This document shows, piece after piece, positions 34,524-42,897 of a DNA stretch of 64,000 nt. The notes under the pieces are model-generated. The model was not told the DNA's origin. It saw only the letters and a list, made by a program, of their open reading frames with translations, and did not search any database. The stretch spans positions 496,001 to 560,000 of the forward strand of contig NZ_JACJGB010000001.1 in the NCBI RefSeq assembly GCF_014164775.1, read 5' to 3'. The translations under genes and the position numbers were made by a program. The stretch comes from Tessaracoccus sp. MC1679. Lineage in GTDB: Bacteria > Actinomycetota > Actinomycetes > Propionibacteriales > Propionibacteriaceae. How positions within the stretch are numbered: the first letter of the stretch is position 1; each line of letters begins with the position of its first letter.

Positions 34524-35731
34524 ACAGGACCGACGCACGCCCCGCCCACGCAGAGCCGGGGAGGCGGACGCATCCATGGGCCCTGGTCACGGCCCGCGAG
34601 ATCAGCGTCAAGCTCCGCGACCGCAACTTCCTGCTCTCCACGGGCTTCAGCCTGGCCCTGATCGTCGGCCTCATGGTGGTGCAGTTCTTCCTCACAGCCG
34701 GGGCCTCCACCTACACGGTCGCGGTGACCGACAACGACGGGGCCCGCCTGGTCGCCGGCCTCGACGCGCGGATGCAGGCCGCCGATCCGGAGGCTCGTGC
34801 CAACGCCGTCCGGGTCACCGATGTCGCGGCGGGGGAACAGCAGGTGCGCGACGGGGACGCCGACGCCCTGCTGGTGAGAGAGGGCGGAGTCTGGACGTTG
34901 GCGACGGACGGGCAGTCGGGTCGGTTGCTGCAGCTGGGGCTCATCGAGCTCGTGTCCGCGTCGGCGCTCGAGGACAACGCGCAACGCCTGGGCGTCGGGG
35001 TCGATGACCTGCTCGCCGGAACCCAGTTGGCCACCCGTGACCTGAGCGGTGACACGGATCAGGGGCTGGTGGTCTACATCGTCGGCCTGATCTTCGCTGT
35101 GCTTTTCTACATGTCGTCGCTGATGTTCGGGATGGCGATCGCCACCAGCGTGGTGGAGGAGAAGCAGTCGCGGATCGTGGAGATCCTGGCCGCGGCCATT
35201 CCGGTGCGGCACCTGCTGCTGGGCAAGGTGCTCGGAAGCACGGCCTTGGCGTTGCTGCAGCTGGCGCTGATCGCGGGCGTGGGGCTGCTCGGGCTGCAGT
35301 TCATCGACCTCAACATCGAGCTTCCGGGGCTGGCCGAGGCGGTGGCCTGGTACCTGCCGTTCTTCCTGTTCGGCTTCCTCGCGCTGGCCTGCATCTGGGC
35401 CGCAGCCGGGTCGATGGCGTCGAGGATCGAGGACGTGCAGGCCACCTCGATGCCGCTGACGCTGATCCTCGTCGGCGTCTTCGTCCTGGGCATTAACCTG
35501 GACGGCCAGGCTCAGGTGACGGGTTCGTTCGTCCCCGTGATGTCCACCATCCTGATGCCGATGCGGATCCTGGCCGGCGAGACCACCTGGTGGGAGCCCG
35601 CGGTGGCGTTGCTGTTGACCCTGGCCTTCTGTGCGGTCACGATCCTGGCGGGGGCCAGACTGTACCGTCGCGCCCTCCTCCACACGACGGGGCGCCTGTC
35701 GTGGCGGAAGGCGTGGAGCGCCGGGGGCTGA
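34520..35731 (+). CDS. ABC-2 type permease, NatB-like
   Basis: The 403-aa permease has one N-terminal helix (about 42-62), a soluble extracytoplasmic domain of about 120 residues, and five further helices. The VVEEKQSRIVEILAAAIPVRHLLLGK segment is typical of the ABC2_membrane_3 family. With the ATPase encoded upstream it forms an exporter. The substrate is unknown. Confidence 0.9.
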   Translation: MNRTDARPAHAEPGRRTHPWALVTAREISVKLRDRNFLLSTGFSLALIVGLMVVQFFLTAGASTYTVAVTDNDGARLVAGLDARMQAADPEARANAVRVTDVAAGEQQVRDGDADALLVREGGVWTLATDGQSGRLLQLGLIELVSASALEDNAQRLGVGVDDLLAGTQLATRDLSGDTDQGLVVYIVGLIFAVLFYMSSLMFGMAIATSVVEEKQSRIVEILAAAIPVRHLLLGKVLGSTALALLQLALIAGVGLLGLQFIDLNIELPGLAEAVAWYLPFFLFGFLALACIWAAAGSMASRIEDVQATSMPLTLILVGVFVLGINLDGQAQVTGSFVPVMSTILMPMRILAGETTWWEPAVALLLTLAFCAVTILAGARLYRRALLHTTGRLSWRKAWSAGG

Positions 35732-35765
35732 GTGGGCAACCCGTCAGTCGGCCCCTCTGCCGCGC

Positions 35766-36740
35766 TCAGCCGTCGGCAAGCAGCGCGCGAGCGGTCCGCG
35801 AGTCGGTGATCAGAACGTCGCACCACCCGCCCACGAGCGCCGCTCGGATCGCGGCATGCTTCCGCTCGCCGCCGGCCACACCGATGCGCCGTGGGATGGC
35901 CTTGAGCGTTTCCTCGTCGATCCCCAGGGTGCGGTCCACCAGTTCGGTATCGACGTGCACGCCGTGCGCGTCGAAGAAGCGAAGGCAGACGTCGCCGACC
36001 GCGCCCAGCCGCGCGAGGGCCTCAAGATCGGCCTCCGGGAGAGTGTTACCGGAGGAGACGAGCAGCGCGGACGGCCGGACGCTCCCGATGCCCACGAGCG
36101 CCATCGTGAGCCCGGTCCATTCGTCGCGGATCGCCGCGATCTGGGGGTCCGACATCAACGACGCCCGCACCTCGGGGCTCGAAACCACACCGGGGGCGTT
36201 GAAGTAGTGGACCTCCGCGCCTGTGACCTGCGCCAGACGGTCCGCCAGCCGGGTGGCCTGCACCTGGGCCCGGGGGTCTCCGACGCCGCCGATCACCTGC
36301 ACGATGCGCTCGGCGGTCCGGGTGGTGCGGGGGGTCATGGCATCCACCACCGCCAGGAGCGACGCGGACCAGGATGACAGCCCTACCCGGTCGCTCGGAA
36401 GCATGGTGGACTCGAGGTAGCGTGCGCCCGCACTGCCGATGGCGCTGAGCAGGGCCGCGTCTGATTCGCCGGCCTCGTCCGGCCCTCCCGCCACCACGAC
36501 GTCACGCAGCCCGTAGGCGTCGCGCACCTGGTCCTCGAGCTCGGAGAACATACCCGGCGGCTCCACGACGATGGTCCGCACGATGCCCGCCTCGACGCCT
36601 TCCTTGAGCAGCCGCGACACCCGCGACTGGGACATGTTCAACCGCGCGGCGATCTCCGGCTGACGAAGTCCGTGCTCGTGATAGAGGCGCGCGACCTTGA
36701 CGACGAGGGGGAGCCGCTCGGGCGCAATGCGAATGGGCAC
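35766..36740 (-). CDS. SorC/DeoR-family sugar-binding regulator
   Basis: The 324-aa protein has an N-terminal helix-turn-helix (HGLRQPEIAARLNMSQSRVSRLLKEG) and a C-terminal sugar-binding domain with GxG-type phosphate loops. The SSGNTLPEADLEALARLGAVGDVC segment is the family hallmark. Such proteins respond to sugar phosphates and control catabolic operons. No sugar operon is adjacent, so its target lies elsewhere or is the gene itself. The 383-bp gap 36741-37123 holds its own promoter region and that of the next regulator; apart from the palindrome at 37088 nothing is recognised. Confidence 0.9.
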   Translation of the reverse strand: MPIRIAPERLPLVVKVARLYHEHGLRQPEIAARLNMSQSRVSRLLKEGVEAGIVRTIVVEPPGMFSELEDQVRDAYGLRDVVVAGGPDEAGESDAALLSAIGSAGARYLESTMLPSDRVGLSSWSASLLAVVDAMTPRTTRTAERIVQVIGGVGDPRAQVQATRLADRLAQVTGAEVHYFNAPGVVSSPEVRASLMSDPQIAAIRDEWTGLTMALVGIGSVRPSALLVSSGNTLPEADLEALARLGAVGDVCLRFFDAHGVHVDTELVDRTLGIDEETLKAIPRRIGVAGGERKHAAIRAALVGGWCDVLITDSRTARALLADG

Positions 36741-37087
36741 GCTCGGAAACTAGCACGGTCCTGAGCGGGCCGTCGACGCGACGGCATAACTGTTCGGGAG
36801 TGGCTAGATAGTCGGACGGTTGGCCGGGTGCCTGCGAGCTGGCTATCCCGCGGCAGCCCACATCCTGACATAGGCGTTCCTGAATGACCAGTTGGTGCCG
36901 CATAACTATGCACAGGTGCTGACGAATGGGCGCAAGGCGGGTGATCCGACCGCATCTCGTGGTCAGGGAATCGACCGCACCACTCCCCTGAACCCTGCCG
37001 GCCGCGGAATCGTGCCCGTAGCGACGGTCACCTCGACCTGGGCTGAGCGTGACCGGCGTCACTGGGGTCCCGACTCCGCGCCCGCCC

Positions 37088-37103
37088 ATACCCATCTGGG
37101 TAT
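37088..37103. promoter_or_regulatory. CsoR-like operator, site 1
   Basis: ATACCC-ATCT-GGGTAT is a palindrome whose right arm overlaps a candidate -10 (TATTGT, 37101-37106) of the response-regulator gene. The same 6-4-6 pattern occurs at 40655-40670. It resembles operators of CsoR/CstR-type repressors (copper or persulfide). Confidence 0.55.
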
Positions 37104-37123
37104 TGTGTGACCCAGGAGGCACC

Positions 37124-37819
37124 GTGGCACCCACCGTTCTCGTCGTCGACGACGCACCCGAGATCCGCACCCTTCTTCGGACCTACCTTGAGGCCGAAGG
37201 AATGGCGGTCCTCACTGCCGGCACAGGCGAGGAGGCAGTCCGGCTCGCCGGAGAGCAGCGCCCCGACGTGGTCCTGCTCGACCTCGGCCTCCCAGACCTC
37301 TCCGGCCTTGACGTCCTCGGCAGGATCCGCGCAAACTCGTCGGTCTACGTCATCGTGGTCACCGCACGGGCTGAAGAGGTGGACAAGATCGTCAGCCTCA
37401 GCCTCGGAGCCGACGACTACATCGTCAAGCCCTTCAGCCCCCGCGAGGTGGTGGCGCGCGTGCACGCCATGATGCGCAGGCCGCGCGGCGCCGACGAGGC
37501 ACCCGACGAGACTCTCCGCTTCCCGGGCCTCACGCTGGACCCGGCAGCCCGCGAGATCACGCTCGACGGCGAACCCGTGACGCTCAGCGCCCTCGACTTC
37601 GATCTCCTCCTCGCCCTCGCCCGTAAACCCGGCCGCGTCTTCTCCCGCGCGCAGCTGCTCGAGCAGGTCTGGGGCTACGCCTTCTACGGCGACGAGCGGG
37701 TCGTCGACGTCCACGTCCGCACCATCCGCGCGGCTCTCGGCGACGACGGCACCGTCGTCATCGGGACCGTTCGAGGGGTGGGCTACCGGTTTCTCAAGAC
37801 CCCTTCGGGGAAGCCGTGA
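37124..37819 (+). CDS. OmpR-family response regulator
   Basis: The 231-aa protein has a receiver domain (phospho-acceptor Asp53 in VVLLDLGLP, Lys in DDYIVKPFSP) and an OmpR winged helix (VWGYAFYGDERVVDVHVRTIRAAL, then GVGYRFL). The GTG at 37124 has an AGGAGG site 5 bp upstream. The gene overlaps the kinase gene by 4 bp. The promoter carries an ATACCC-N4-GGGTAT palindrome, hinting at metal- or sulfur-responsive control. Confidence 0.93.
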   Translation: MAPTVLVVDDAPEIRTLLRTYLEAEGMAVLTAGTGEEAVRLAGEQRPDVVLLDLGLPDLSGLDVLGRIRANSSVYVIVVTARAEEVDKIVSLSLGADDYIVKPFSPREVVARVHAMMRRPRGADEAPDETLRFPGLTLDPAAREITLDGEPVTLSALDFDLLLALARKPGRVFSRAQLLEQVWGYAFYGDERVVDVHVRTIRAALGDDGTVVIGTVRGVGYRFLKTPSGKP

Positions 37820-38895
37820 GGAGCCTGGCGGTGCGGCTGGCGCTGAGCCATGTCGCGGTGGTGGCGATCGGCGCTTTGGTCACGTTCCTCCTCTCGCGGG
37901 CGCTGGCCCCGGCCCTGTACGACCGCATGCAACAGCGCGGTCCCCACGCCGGCCAGGGGCAGGGCTTCCGGCAGCAGATCGTCGAGACGATGGACCTGGC
38001 GTTGCTCATCGGCACGGCCGCGGGGGTTCTCGTCGCCGCGACGCTCGGGATCCTCGTCGCCCGCCGCTTCATGCGCCCCATCCGCCAGCTGCAGGAGGCG
38101 GCTAGGCAGATGGCCGCTGGGCGCTACGACATCGCCGTCCCGGAGGCGTCCGAGCGGGAGCTCAGCGACCTCGGTTCCGACCTTCAGACGCTCGGCCAGT
38201 CCCTGGCCAGCACGGAAGCCCGGCGCGTCAGACTGCTCGGCGACGTCGCCCATGAGCTCCGCACCCCCCTCACCGTCGTGGGCGGGTACGTCGAAGCGAT
38301 GACCGATGGAATGGTTCCGACAGATTCCGAGCACCTCGGCCTCATTGGGCGCGAGGTGGAGCGGATGCGTCGTCTGGCCGACGATCTCGGGGCGCTGTCG
38401 AAATCACAGGAGGCGGGCACGGCGCTGCGGCTGGAGCGGATCGACGTCGGGGCCACTGCCGCCGAGGCCGCCGAGAGGCTGCGCCCTCAGGCGGTCGACG
38501 CGGGCGTCAGCCTCACAGTCGACTCCGAGGCCGCCTGGGCCGACGCCGACGCTCAACGCATCGGGCAGGTGGTGACGAACCTCGTGGGTAACGCGCTGCG
38601 GGCGGTGTCGCGGGGCGGGAGTGTCGCGGTGAGGTGCCGCGCGGAGTCCGGGCGGGTGGCGGTCACGGTCGCTGACGACGGGGTGGGCCTGGCGGCCGAG
38701 GACCTGGAGAAGGTGTTCGAGCGGTTCTACCGGGTGGATCGCCGGCAGGGGGATCAGCGGGGCGGAGGATCGGGCATCGGCCTGACGATCGCGCGGCAGA
38801 TCGCGCGGGCCCACGGCGGGGACCTGGTCGCGGCGTCTGCCGGCCCGGGTCGGGGCGCGACGTTCACCCTGACCCTCCCGATCACCCCCAGCTGA
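37816..38895 (+). CDS. Sensor histidine kinase
   Basis: The 359-aa kinase has two membrane helices (about 5-27 and 57-78) with only a 30-residue loop between them. HAMP follows, then HisKA with AHELRTP (His146) and HATPase_c with NLVGNALRA, DDGVGLA and GSGIGLTIA. The short loop suggests it senses through the membrane or through a partner rather than a periplasmic domain. It is coupled to the regulator upstream. Repeat R4 follows its stop. Confidence 0.93.
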   Translation: MRSLAVRLALSHVAVVAIGALVTFLLSRALAPALYDRMQQRGPHAGQGQGFRQQIVETMDLALLIGTAAGVLVAATLGILVARRFMRPIRQLQEAARQMAAGRYDIAVPEASERELSDLGSDLQTLGQSLASTEARRVRLLGDVAHELRTPLTVVGGYVEAMTDGMVPTDSEHLGLIGREVERMRRLADDLGALSKSQEAGTALRLERIDVGATAAEAAERLRPQAVDAGVSLTVDSEAAWADADAQRIGQVVTNLVGNALRAVSRGGSVAVRCRAESGRVAVTVADDGVGLAAEDLEKVFERFYRVDRRQGDQRGGGSGIGLTIARQIARAHGGDLVAASAGPGRGATFTLTLPITPS

Positions 38896-38936
38896 CGCGA
38901 GCGCCTGCGCCCATCCGGCTGAGACGCGATCCCCGA

Positions 38937-39143
38937 CGAACGCGAGCTGACAAGGTCACGTTCTATAGGCTTCGAGGCCGCTTCGCGGCACCTCAGCCAG
39001 CGGGATCAGCGCGAGCCCTCACCGCTGGCTGAGGCGCGAGGAGCGCAGCGACGAGCCTCGAAGCCTACGAAACGCAAGCTGACAAGGTCACGTTCTATAG
39101 GCTTCGAGGCCGCTCCGCGGCACCTCAGCCGGCGGGATCAGCG
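38937..39143. repeat. REP/BIME-like repeat cluster R4 (direct-inverted-direct)
   Basis: A 75-bp unit (containing CTGACAAGGTCACGTTCTA and GGCCGC-TTCGCGGC) is at 38937-39011 and is repeated at 39068-39143. Between them, 39012-39067 carries an inverted version (GCTGGCTGAGGC ... GCCTCGAAGCC). The cluster lies between the convergent kinase and DUF2202 genes, where REP-type elements commonly sit and may act as a two-way terminator. A shorter relative ends at 18554 beside the FadD-like gene. Confidence 0.75.
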
Positions 39144-39144
39144 A

Positions 39145-39882
39145 TCAGGCGTTGCCGCGGTTCATGCCACGACGCGGGGCGTCCTCGTTGCCGGTGCCGT
39201 CTCGCAGCTGATCGCCCGAGCCGTCACGCGGGGCGTCCGCGTTGCCGCGGTCGGTGTCTTCCATGCCGGTGCCGTCACAGACCGCGCTGCGCTCCGCACG
39301 GCGCGCCTCGTTCTGCTGACCCCGCATGCCCTGGCCCTGCTGCAGGCCGGTGGTGTCGCCGTTGGCCCAGGCGGTGAACGCCGCGAGATGGTTCTCGGAG
39401 CCGGCGAGCAGGCGCTCGTAGACGGCCTTGATGTCGTCGTTGTCGGTGGCCTTGATCTGCTTCTCGAGGTCGGCGATGTCGCGCTTCTCCAGCTCGATGG
39501 CGGCCTTGAACGCCTCGTCCTCGGACTTCAGGCCGTCCTCCAGCCATCCGTCGTACAGCTTCTGGAGCTGCTTGTCGTCGTACATGCCCGGCTCGTCGCC
39601 CGCTGTCGGGTCAGCGACGTCGAAGTCGGCGAGCAGCCGCCCGATGGCCTCGAAGTGGCGCTGCTCGCTGTTCGCGATGCGGTCCCACACGGCGCTGTCG
39701 TACTTCTCGCCGAAGGCGGTGTAGAGGTCGTGAGCCATCTTCTCCTCCTGGCGGCTGAAGGCGAGGGCCGACTGCTCCTTGGCGTCCGGGGCGTCGGTGT
39801 CGGCCGAGGCGAGGGTGGCCCCGCCGAAGGTGAGGGCGGCCACGGCCAGCCCTGCGGTGATGAGGGAAACGGTGCGCTTCAT
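39145..39882 (-). CDS. Secreted ferritin-like DUF2202 protein
   Basis: The 245-aa protein has a signal peptide (about 1-30, ending in ASA). A four-helix DUF2202 domain carries metal-type residues in EEKMAHDLY, NSEQRHFEAI, ELEKRDIADLE and SENHLAAF. A 40-residue Asp/Gly/Arg-rich tail with imperfect repeats follows. Ferritin-like members bind di-metal centres; the role here is unknown. The ATG at 39882 has an AAGGAG site. Its promoter carries three phased CTTCAC repeats, so a nearby OmpR regulator may control it. Confidence 0.85.
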   Translation of the reverse strand: MKRTVSLITAGLAVAALTFGGATLASADTDAPDAKEQSALAFSRQEEKMAHDLYTAFGEKYDSAVWDRIANSEQRHFEAIGRLLADFDVADPTAGDEPGMYDDKQLQKLYDGWLEDGLKSEDEAFKAAIELEKRDIADLEKQIKATDNDDIKAVYERLLAGSENHLAAFTAWANGDTTGLQQGQGMRGQQNEARRAERSAVCDGTGMEDTDRGNADAPRDGSGDQLRDGTGNEDAPRRGMNRGNA

Positions 39883-39941
39883 GGTGAGCTCCTTGTGGAT
39901 GTGATCACTGGTTGGTGATGTATCCAGTTCACCGCGCCGTC

Positions 39942-39980
39942 GTGAAGCTCCCGCCATGGGAATGTGAAGCTTTCGTGAAG
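39942..39980 (-). promoter_or_regulatory. Phased CTTCAC repeats, candidate OmpR-type site
   Basis: GTGAAGCT at 39942-39949 and 39964-39971 and GTGAAG at 39975-39980 are direct repeats 22 and 11 bp apart. They sit 60-100 bp upstream of the DUF2202 start, right after the stop of the PIG-L gene. The 11-bp phase is what OmpR/PhoB-family dimers bind. Confidence 0.6.
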
Positions 39981-40643
39981 TCAGGCGGGCAGGGTGAGCC
40001 GGAGATGCTCACGGTCCCCCAACAACTCAAGCCGGCGCCACAGCACGCTGCCCGGGACGGCCTGAGTGACATGCAGGTGCGCGGCGGCCACCTGCCTGCT
40101 GCGATCGACGGCCACGACGATGGGCAGCGCCGCCTCGTCGTGCCCGGTGAACCCTCCGCCGAACTCGTCCTGCAGCGTCGACGCCACGGACGCCGGCAGC
40201 CCCCACTCCAGCACCGACAACCCCTTCCTCCCAGCGACCGCGATGGCGGCCCGGCTGGCCGCCTCATGGTCCGGATGGCCGGTCACGCCGCCCTCGACGG
40301 CGAAGACGAGCAGGCCGTCGGGGTCTGTGGTGTCGAGGGCGTCCTCGATGTCGGCCACCAGTTCCGCCTCGCGGCCACCCAGCCCGCCGTCGGGATGGTT
40401 GAGCAGGGAGGTGGTCCGGCAGCCGAGCACCTCGGCCGCGGCCTCGAGTTCGAGCGCGCGTGTATGCGCGAGGTCGGGCGCGGCGCCGAGGGTGGACGCC
40501 TCACCGGCGGTGAGGCACAGGACGCTGACCTCGGCCCCCTCGTCGACGAGGCGACCGATGACTCCTCCCAATCCGAAGGACTCGTCGTCGGGCTGCGCCA
40601 CCACAACGAGGACGCGCTTCCATGGGGGCAGTTGGGTTTCCAT
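39981..40643 (-). CDS. PIG-L family LmbE-like deacetylase
   Basis: The 220-aa protein has the zinc motif QPDDESFG (residues 17-24, in place of the usual HPDDE) and GHPDHEAA further on. Family members deacetylate N-acetylglucosamine derivatives, such as MshB and Mca of the mycothiol pathway. Whether Gln in place of His keeps metal binding is uncertain. The promoter overlaps a CsoR-like palindrome. It is the gene upstream of DUF2202 on the same strand. Confidence 0.85.
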   Translation of the reverse strand: METQLPPWKRVLVVVAQPDDESFGLGGVIGRLVDEGAEVSVLCLTAGEASTLGAAPDLAHTRALELEAAAEVLGCRTTSLLNHPDGGLGGREAELVADIEDALDTTDPDGLLVFAVEGGVTGHPDHEAASRAAIAVAGRKGLSVLEWGLPASVASTLQDEFGGGFTGHDEAALPIVVAVDRSRQVAAAHLHVTQAVPGSVLWRRLELLGDREHLRLTLPA

Positions 40644-40654
40644 CCCCGTAGTTT

Positions 40655-40670
40655 ATACCCCCTAGGGTAT
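40655..40670. promoter_or_regulatory. CsoR-like operator, site 2
   Basis: ATACCC-CCTA-GGGTAT lies 12 bp before the ATG of the PIG-L gene and overlaps a TATAAA -10 box on the minus strand. The sequence matches operators reported for CsoR/CstR-type repressors. No such regulator gene is in the window. Confidence 0.6.
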
Positions 40671-40675
40671 CCTTC

Positions 40676-40909
40676 TCAGCTGGTTCGACGGCCCCATCGC
40701 AGGTAGGTGCACGGCAGCAGGCCCATGGAACTCACCACGGCCAAGGCGGGAACCCAGACCGCCTTGGATCCGTTGATCTCATCCTCAGGGCGCCTGGCCA
40801 CGTCGACCAACGCGTACACCCGCAGCGCCGCATCCGCCATCCCGCCCAACGCCAGCGCAGCGCGTAGCCAGGGCGGCAATTTGTCCCACTTCTTCGTCGC
40901 ATGCTTCAT
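40676..40909 (-). CDS. Small membrane protein (PLDc_N-like)
   Basis: The 77-aa protein has two predicted helices joined by VDVARRPEDEINGSKAVW. It ends GLLPCTYLRWGRR, the pattern of the phospholipase-D N-terminal membrane domain found as a free-standing protein in many actinobacteria. The ATG at 40909 has a GGAGG site 6 bp upstream. The function is unknown. It reads away from the diadenylate-cyclase-like gene. Confidence 0.7.
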   Translation of the reverse strand: MKHATKKWDKLPPWLRAALALGGMADAALRVYALVDVARRPEDEINGSKAVWVPALAVVSSMGLLPCTYLRWGRRTS

Positions 40910-40985
40910 TGCAAGCCTCCTGTCCCCCAGCGTACGCCCGCCCCCGCAGGTACGTTGGGGTGGAACGAGAGGGAAGGGGCGTGCA

Positions 40986-42749
40986 TTGTTCATCGATGAG
41001 TGGACGTGGGACGATCCCAACGTGAACGCAGAGCTGTGGGAGGGCCAGGCCACCTACCGGCGCTCCCTGGAACAGGTGGCCAACGATGTCCTCGACGCGG
41101 CCGGGACGGGCCTCGACGCCCGCGCCTTCGTCGTCGGGATCCCCCTGGACCGGGACGCCGGCGTGGTCGTGGAGCCCGCGCGCGGCCACTTCGACCGTGC
41201 CATCGTCGCCCAGTCCACCCACCTGGCCACCCGACGGTTCAACAAGCTTCTCCGCGACGACGACGCCGCGGAGATCTCCCCCACCTATCTGGCCGCGCTC
41301 GAGGCGCGCACCAGGAGGCGCGCCGTCGCGGACAAGCTGGACGCCGCCGCCCGCGCCGGCGGGCGCATCCACTTCGTGGGCGTGGGCGTGACGATCGGCG
41401 ATCACACCGTCTTCCCCGTCCTCGCCCTGCAGGAGGACCAGTGGAAGGAGCTGCCCCAGCTTCCCGACGACGCCGGAGACGACTTCCTCACCGCCCGCTC
41501 GTTCCAGGAGGCGGTGATCAACAGCGTCCTCGACGTGGCCTCCCGCGAGCTGGACCGGCAGATCCCCGGCTCCCTGGTGCGGATCGACCCAGAGTTCGTG
41601 CTGCGTTCCGCCGCGGACCTGTTCGTCTCCGCCGTCGTGGCCAGAACCGGGCAGGAGTTGGCCTTCGGGGCCCTCCAGGCGTTCGACGCGGTCTCCGCGC
41701 AGCCCTACGAGGGGCGGGCGGGCAAGGGGTCCCTCCTCCTGGCACCTCACGGCGGGGAGGGGACCACGACGGTGATGTCGCTCGAGCACCCGGTACCCAT
41801 CGGCCGGGCCCAGTCGCTGCGCAAGGTGCTGGAGCTGTCCGCCGGGGACCTGCACCTGCTGTGCGACGGCCGCGAGGTCTACGGCTTGGGCAAGCTGGAG
41901 GAGGGCGCCTCCCGCGAGCACACCTTCGTGGCGCGGATCTCCGGCAACGGGTCCTGGGAGCTGTGGGACGGCGACGTCCCGTTCCTGCGGGTCGACAACG
42001 GCGTGGCCGCGATGCCTCGCGAACTCCTGGACGAGGACGAGTTCTCCGTCACCGTGGACCGCGTGTTCCCCGAGGTGTCCGCCCGCAACGCCCGCTACCT
42101 GTGGCAGATCGCCCGTGCAGCACTGCAGCAGCCGCACGGCACCATGCTCGTGGTCCACCCCGAGGCCGAATCAGAGGCGCAACGCCTCCTACCCCAGGCC
42201 TACGCCATCACCCCCAGCCGGCTGGGCCCCGAGGCGCTGTCGGCCGCCACCGGCATCGACGGCGCCGTCCTGGTCTCTCCGGACGGCAAGTGCCACGCCG
42301 TCGGCGTGATCCTCGACGGGCTGGCCACCGGCACCGGGGACCCGTCGCGCGGCTCCCGGTTCAGCTCCGCCATCCGCTACCTCGCGGGCGCGGGCAGGGG
42401 CGCCATGGTGATCATCGTGTCCGAGGACGGCAAGATCGACCTGCTGCCCAAGACGAAGCGGCGGGTCCGCCGGGCGACGGTGCAGAGAGCGGTCGACAGG
42501 CTCGTCGCCGCGGCATCCGACGGCGAGGACGGCGACCGGTTCCTGCGCGCCGACAAGGCGGTGGAGGCCATCGAGTTCTACCTCAACCAGGACCAGTGCG
42601 ACGCCGTCAACGCCGCCCGGGAAGAGGTTGAGGGCCGACAGTGGGACCAGGCGCGGGTACGTCGTCAGTACGTCCCCATCGCCCCCGACCCGGCGATGGA
42701 CGACTCCTACTTCGTCGATCGCGCCCACGACCCCGACGCCGAGTCCTGA
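40986..42749 (+). CDS. Protein with C-terminal diadenylate-cyclase (DisA_N) domain
   Basis: The protein has 587 residues, starting at a TTG with AGGGAAGG 8 bp upstream. The C-terminal part (about 400-510) resembles the DAC domain that makes c-di-AMP, with DGA at 425-427 and VSEDGKIDLLP. The second catalytic motif, RHR in active enzymes, reads Arg458-Phe-Ser. The 33-residue spacing matches the family. The long N-terminal region (1-400) is unassigned and may be a sensor domain. It has no membrane helix. It may be an inactive sensor or a variant cyclase. Confidence 0.75.
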   Translation: MFIDEWTWDDPNVNAELWEGQATYRRSLEQVANDVLDAAGTGLDARAFVVGIPLDRDAGVVVEPARGHFDRAIVAQSTHLATRRFNKLLRDDDAAEISPTYLAALEARTRRRAVADKLDAAARAGGRIHFVGVGVTIGDHTVFPVLALQEDQWKELPQLPDDAGDDFLTARSFQEAVINSVLDVASRELDRQIPGSLVRIDPEFVLRSAADLFVSAVVARTGQELAFGALQAFDAVSAQPYEGRAGKGSLLLAPHGGEGTTTVMSLEHPVPIGRAQSLRKVLELSAGDLHLLCDGREVYGLGKLEEGASREHTFVARISGNGSWELWDGDVPFLRVDNGVAAMPRELLDEDEFSVTVDRVFPEVSARNARYLWQIARAALQQPHGTMLVVHPEAESEAQRLLPQAYAITPSRLGPEALSAATGIDGAVLVSPDGKCHAVGVILDGLATGTGDPSRGSRFSSAIRYLAGAGRGAMVIIVSEDGKIDLLPKTKRRVRRATVQRAVDRLVAAASDGEDGDRFLRADKAVEAIEFYLNQDQCDAVNAAREEVEGRQWDQARVRRQYVPIAPDPAMDDSYFVDRAHDPDAES

Positions 42750-42778
42750 CCCTGCGCCCATGACCGGCTCCCGCCCCC

Positions 42779-42897
42779 CTCCGGGTGGGGGGTGAGTTGA
42801 GCAAATGGCAGGGTTCGCGGAACCCGCCCCGCGTGACCTGAGCGCGCGACCCACCGCGACCCTTGCCATTTGCTCAACTCCACCCCCCCACCCGGAG
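42779..42897. repeat. Large inverted repeat, 36-39 bp arms
   Basis: The arm starting CTCCGGGTGGGGGG and containing GTTGAGCAAATGGCA lies at 42779-42814. Its complement is at 42859-42897, with 44 bp between. Only small gaps interrupt the pairing. It sits between the DAC-like gene and the SulP gene, both on the plus strand, so it may be a terminator or a miniature element. No target duplication was found. Confidence 0.7.

Noticed and set aside
42100-42749. Full DisA with DNA-binding HhH domains
   Set aside because: The region after the DAC-like domain is only about 90 residues and has no helix-hairpin-helix motifs, and the DAC domain is C-terminal rather than N-terminal.
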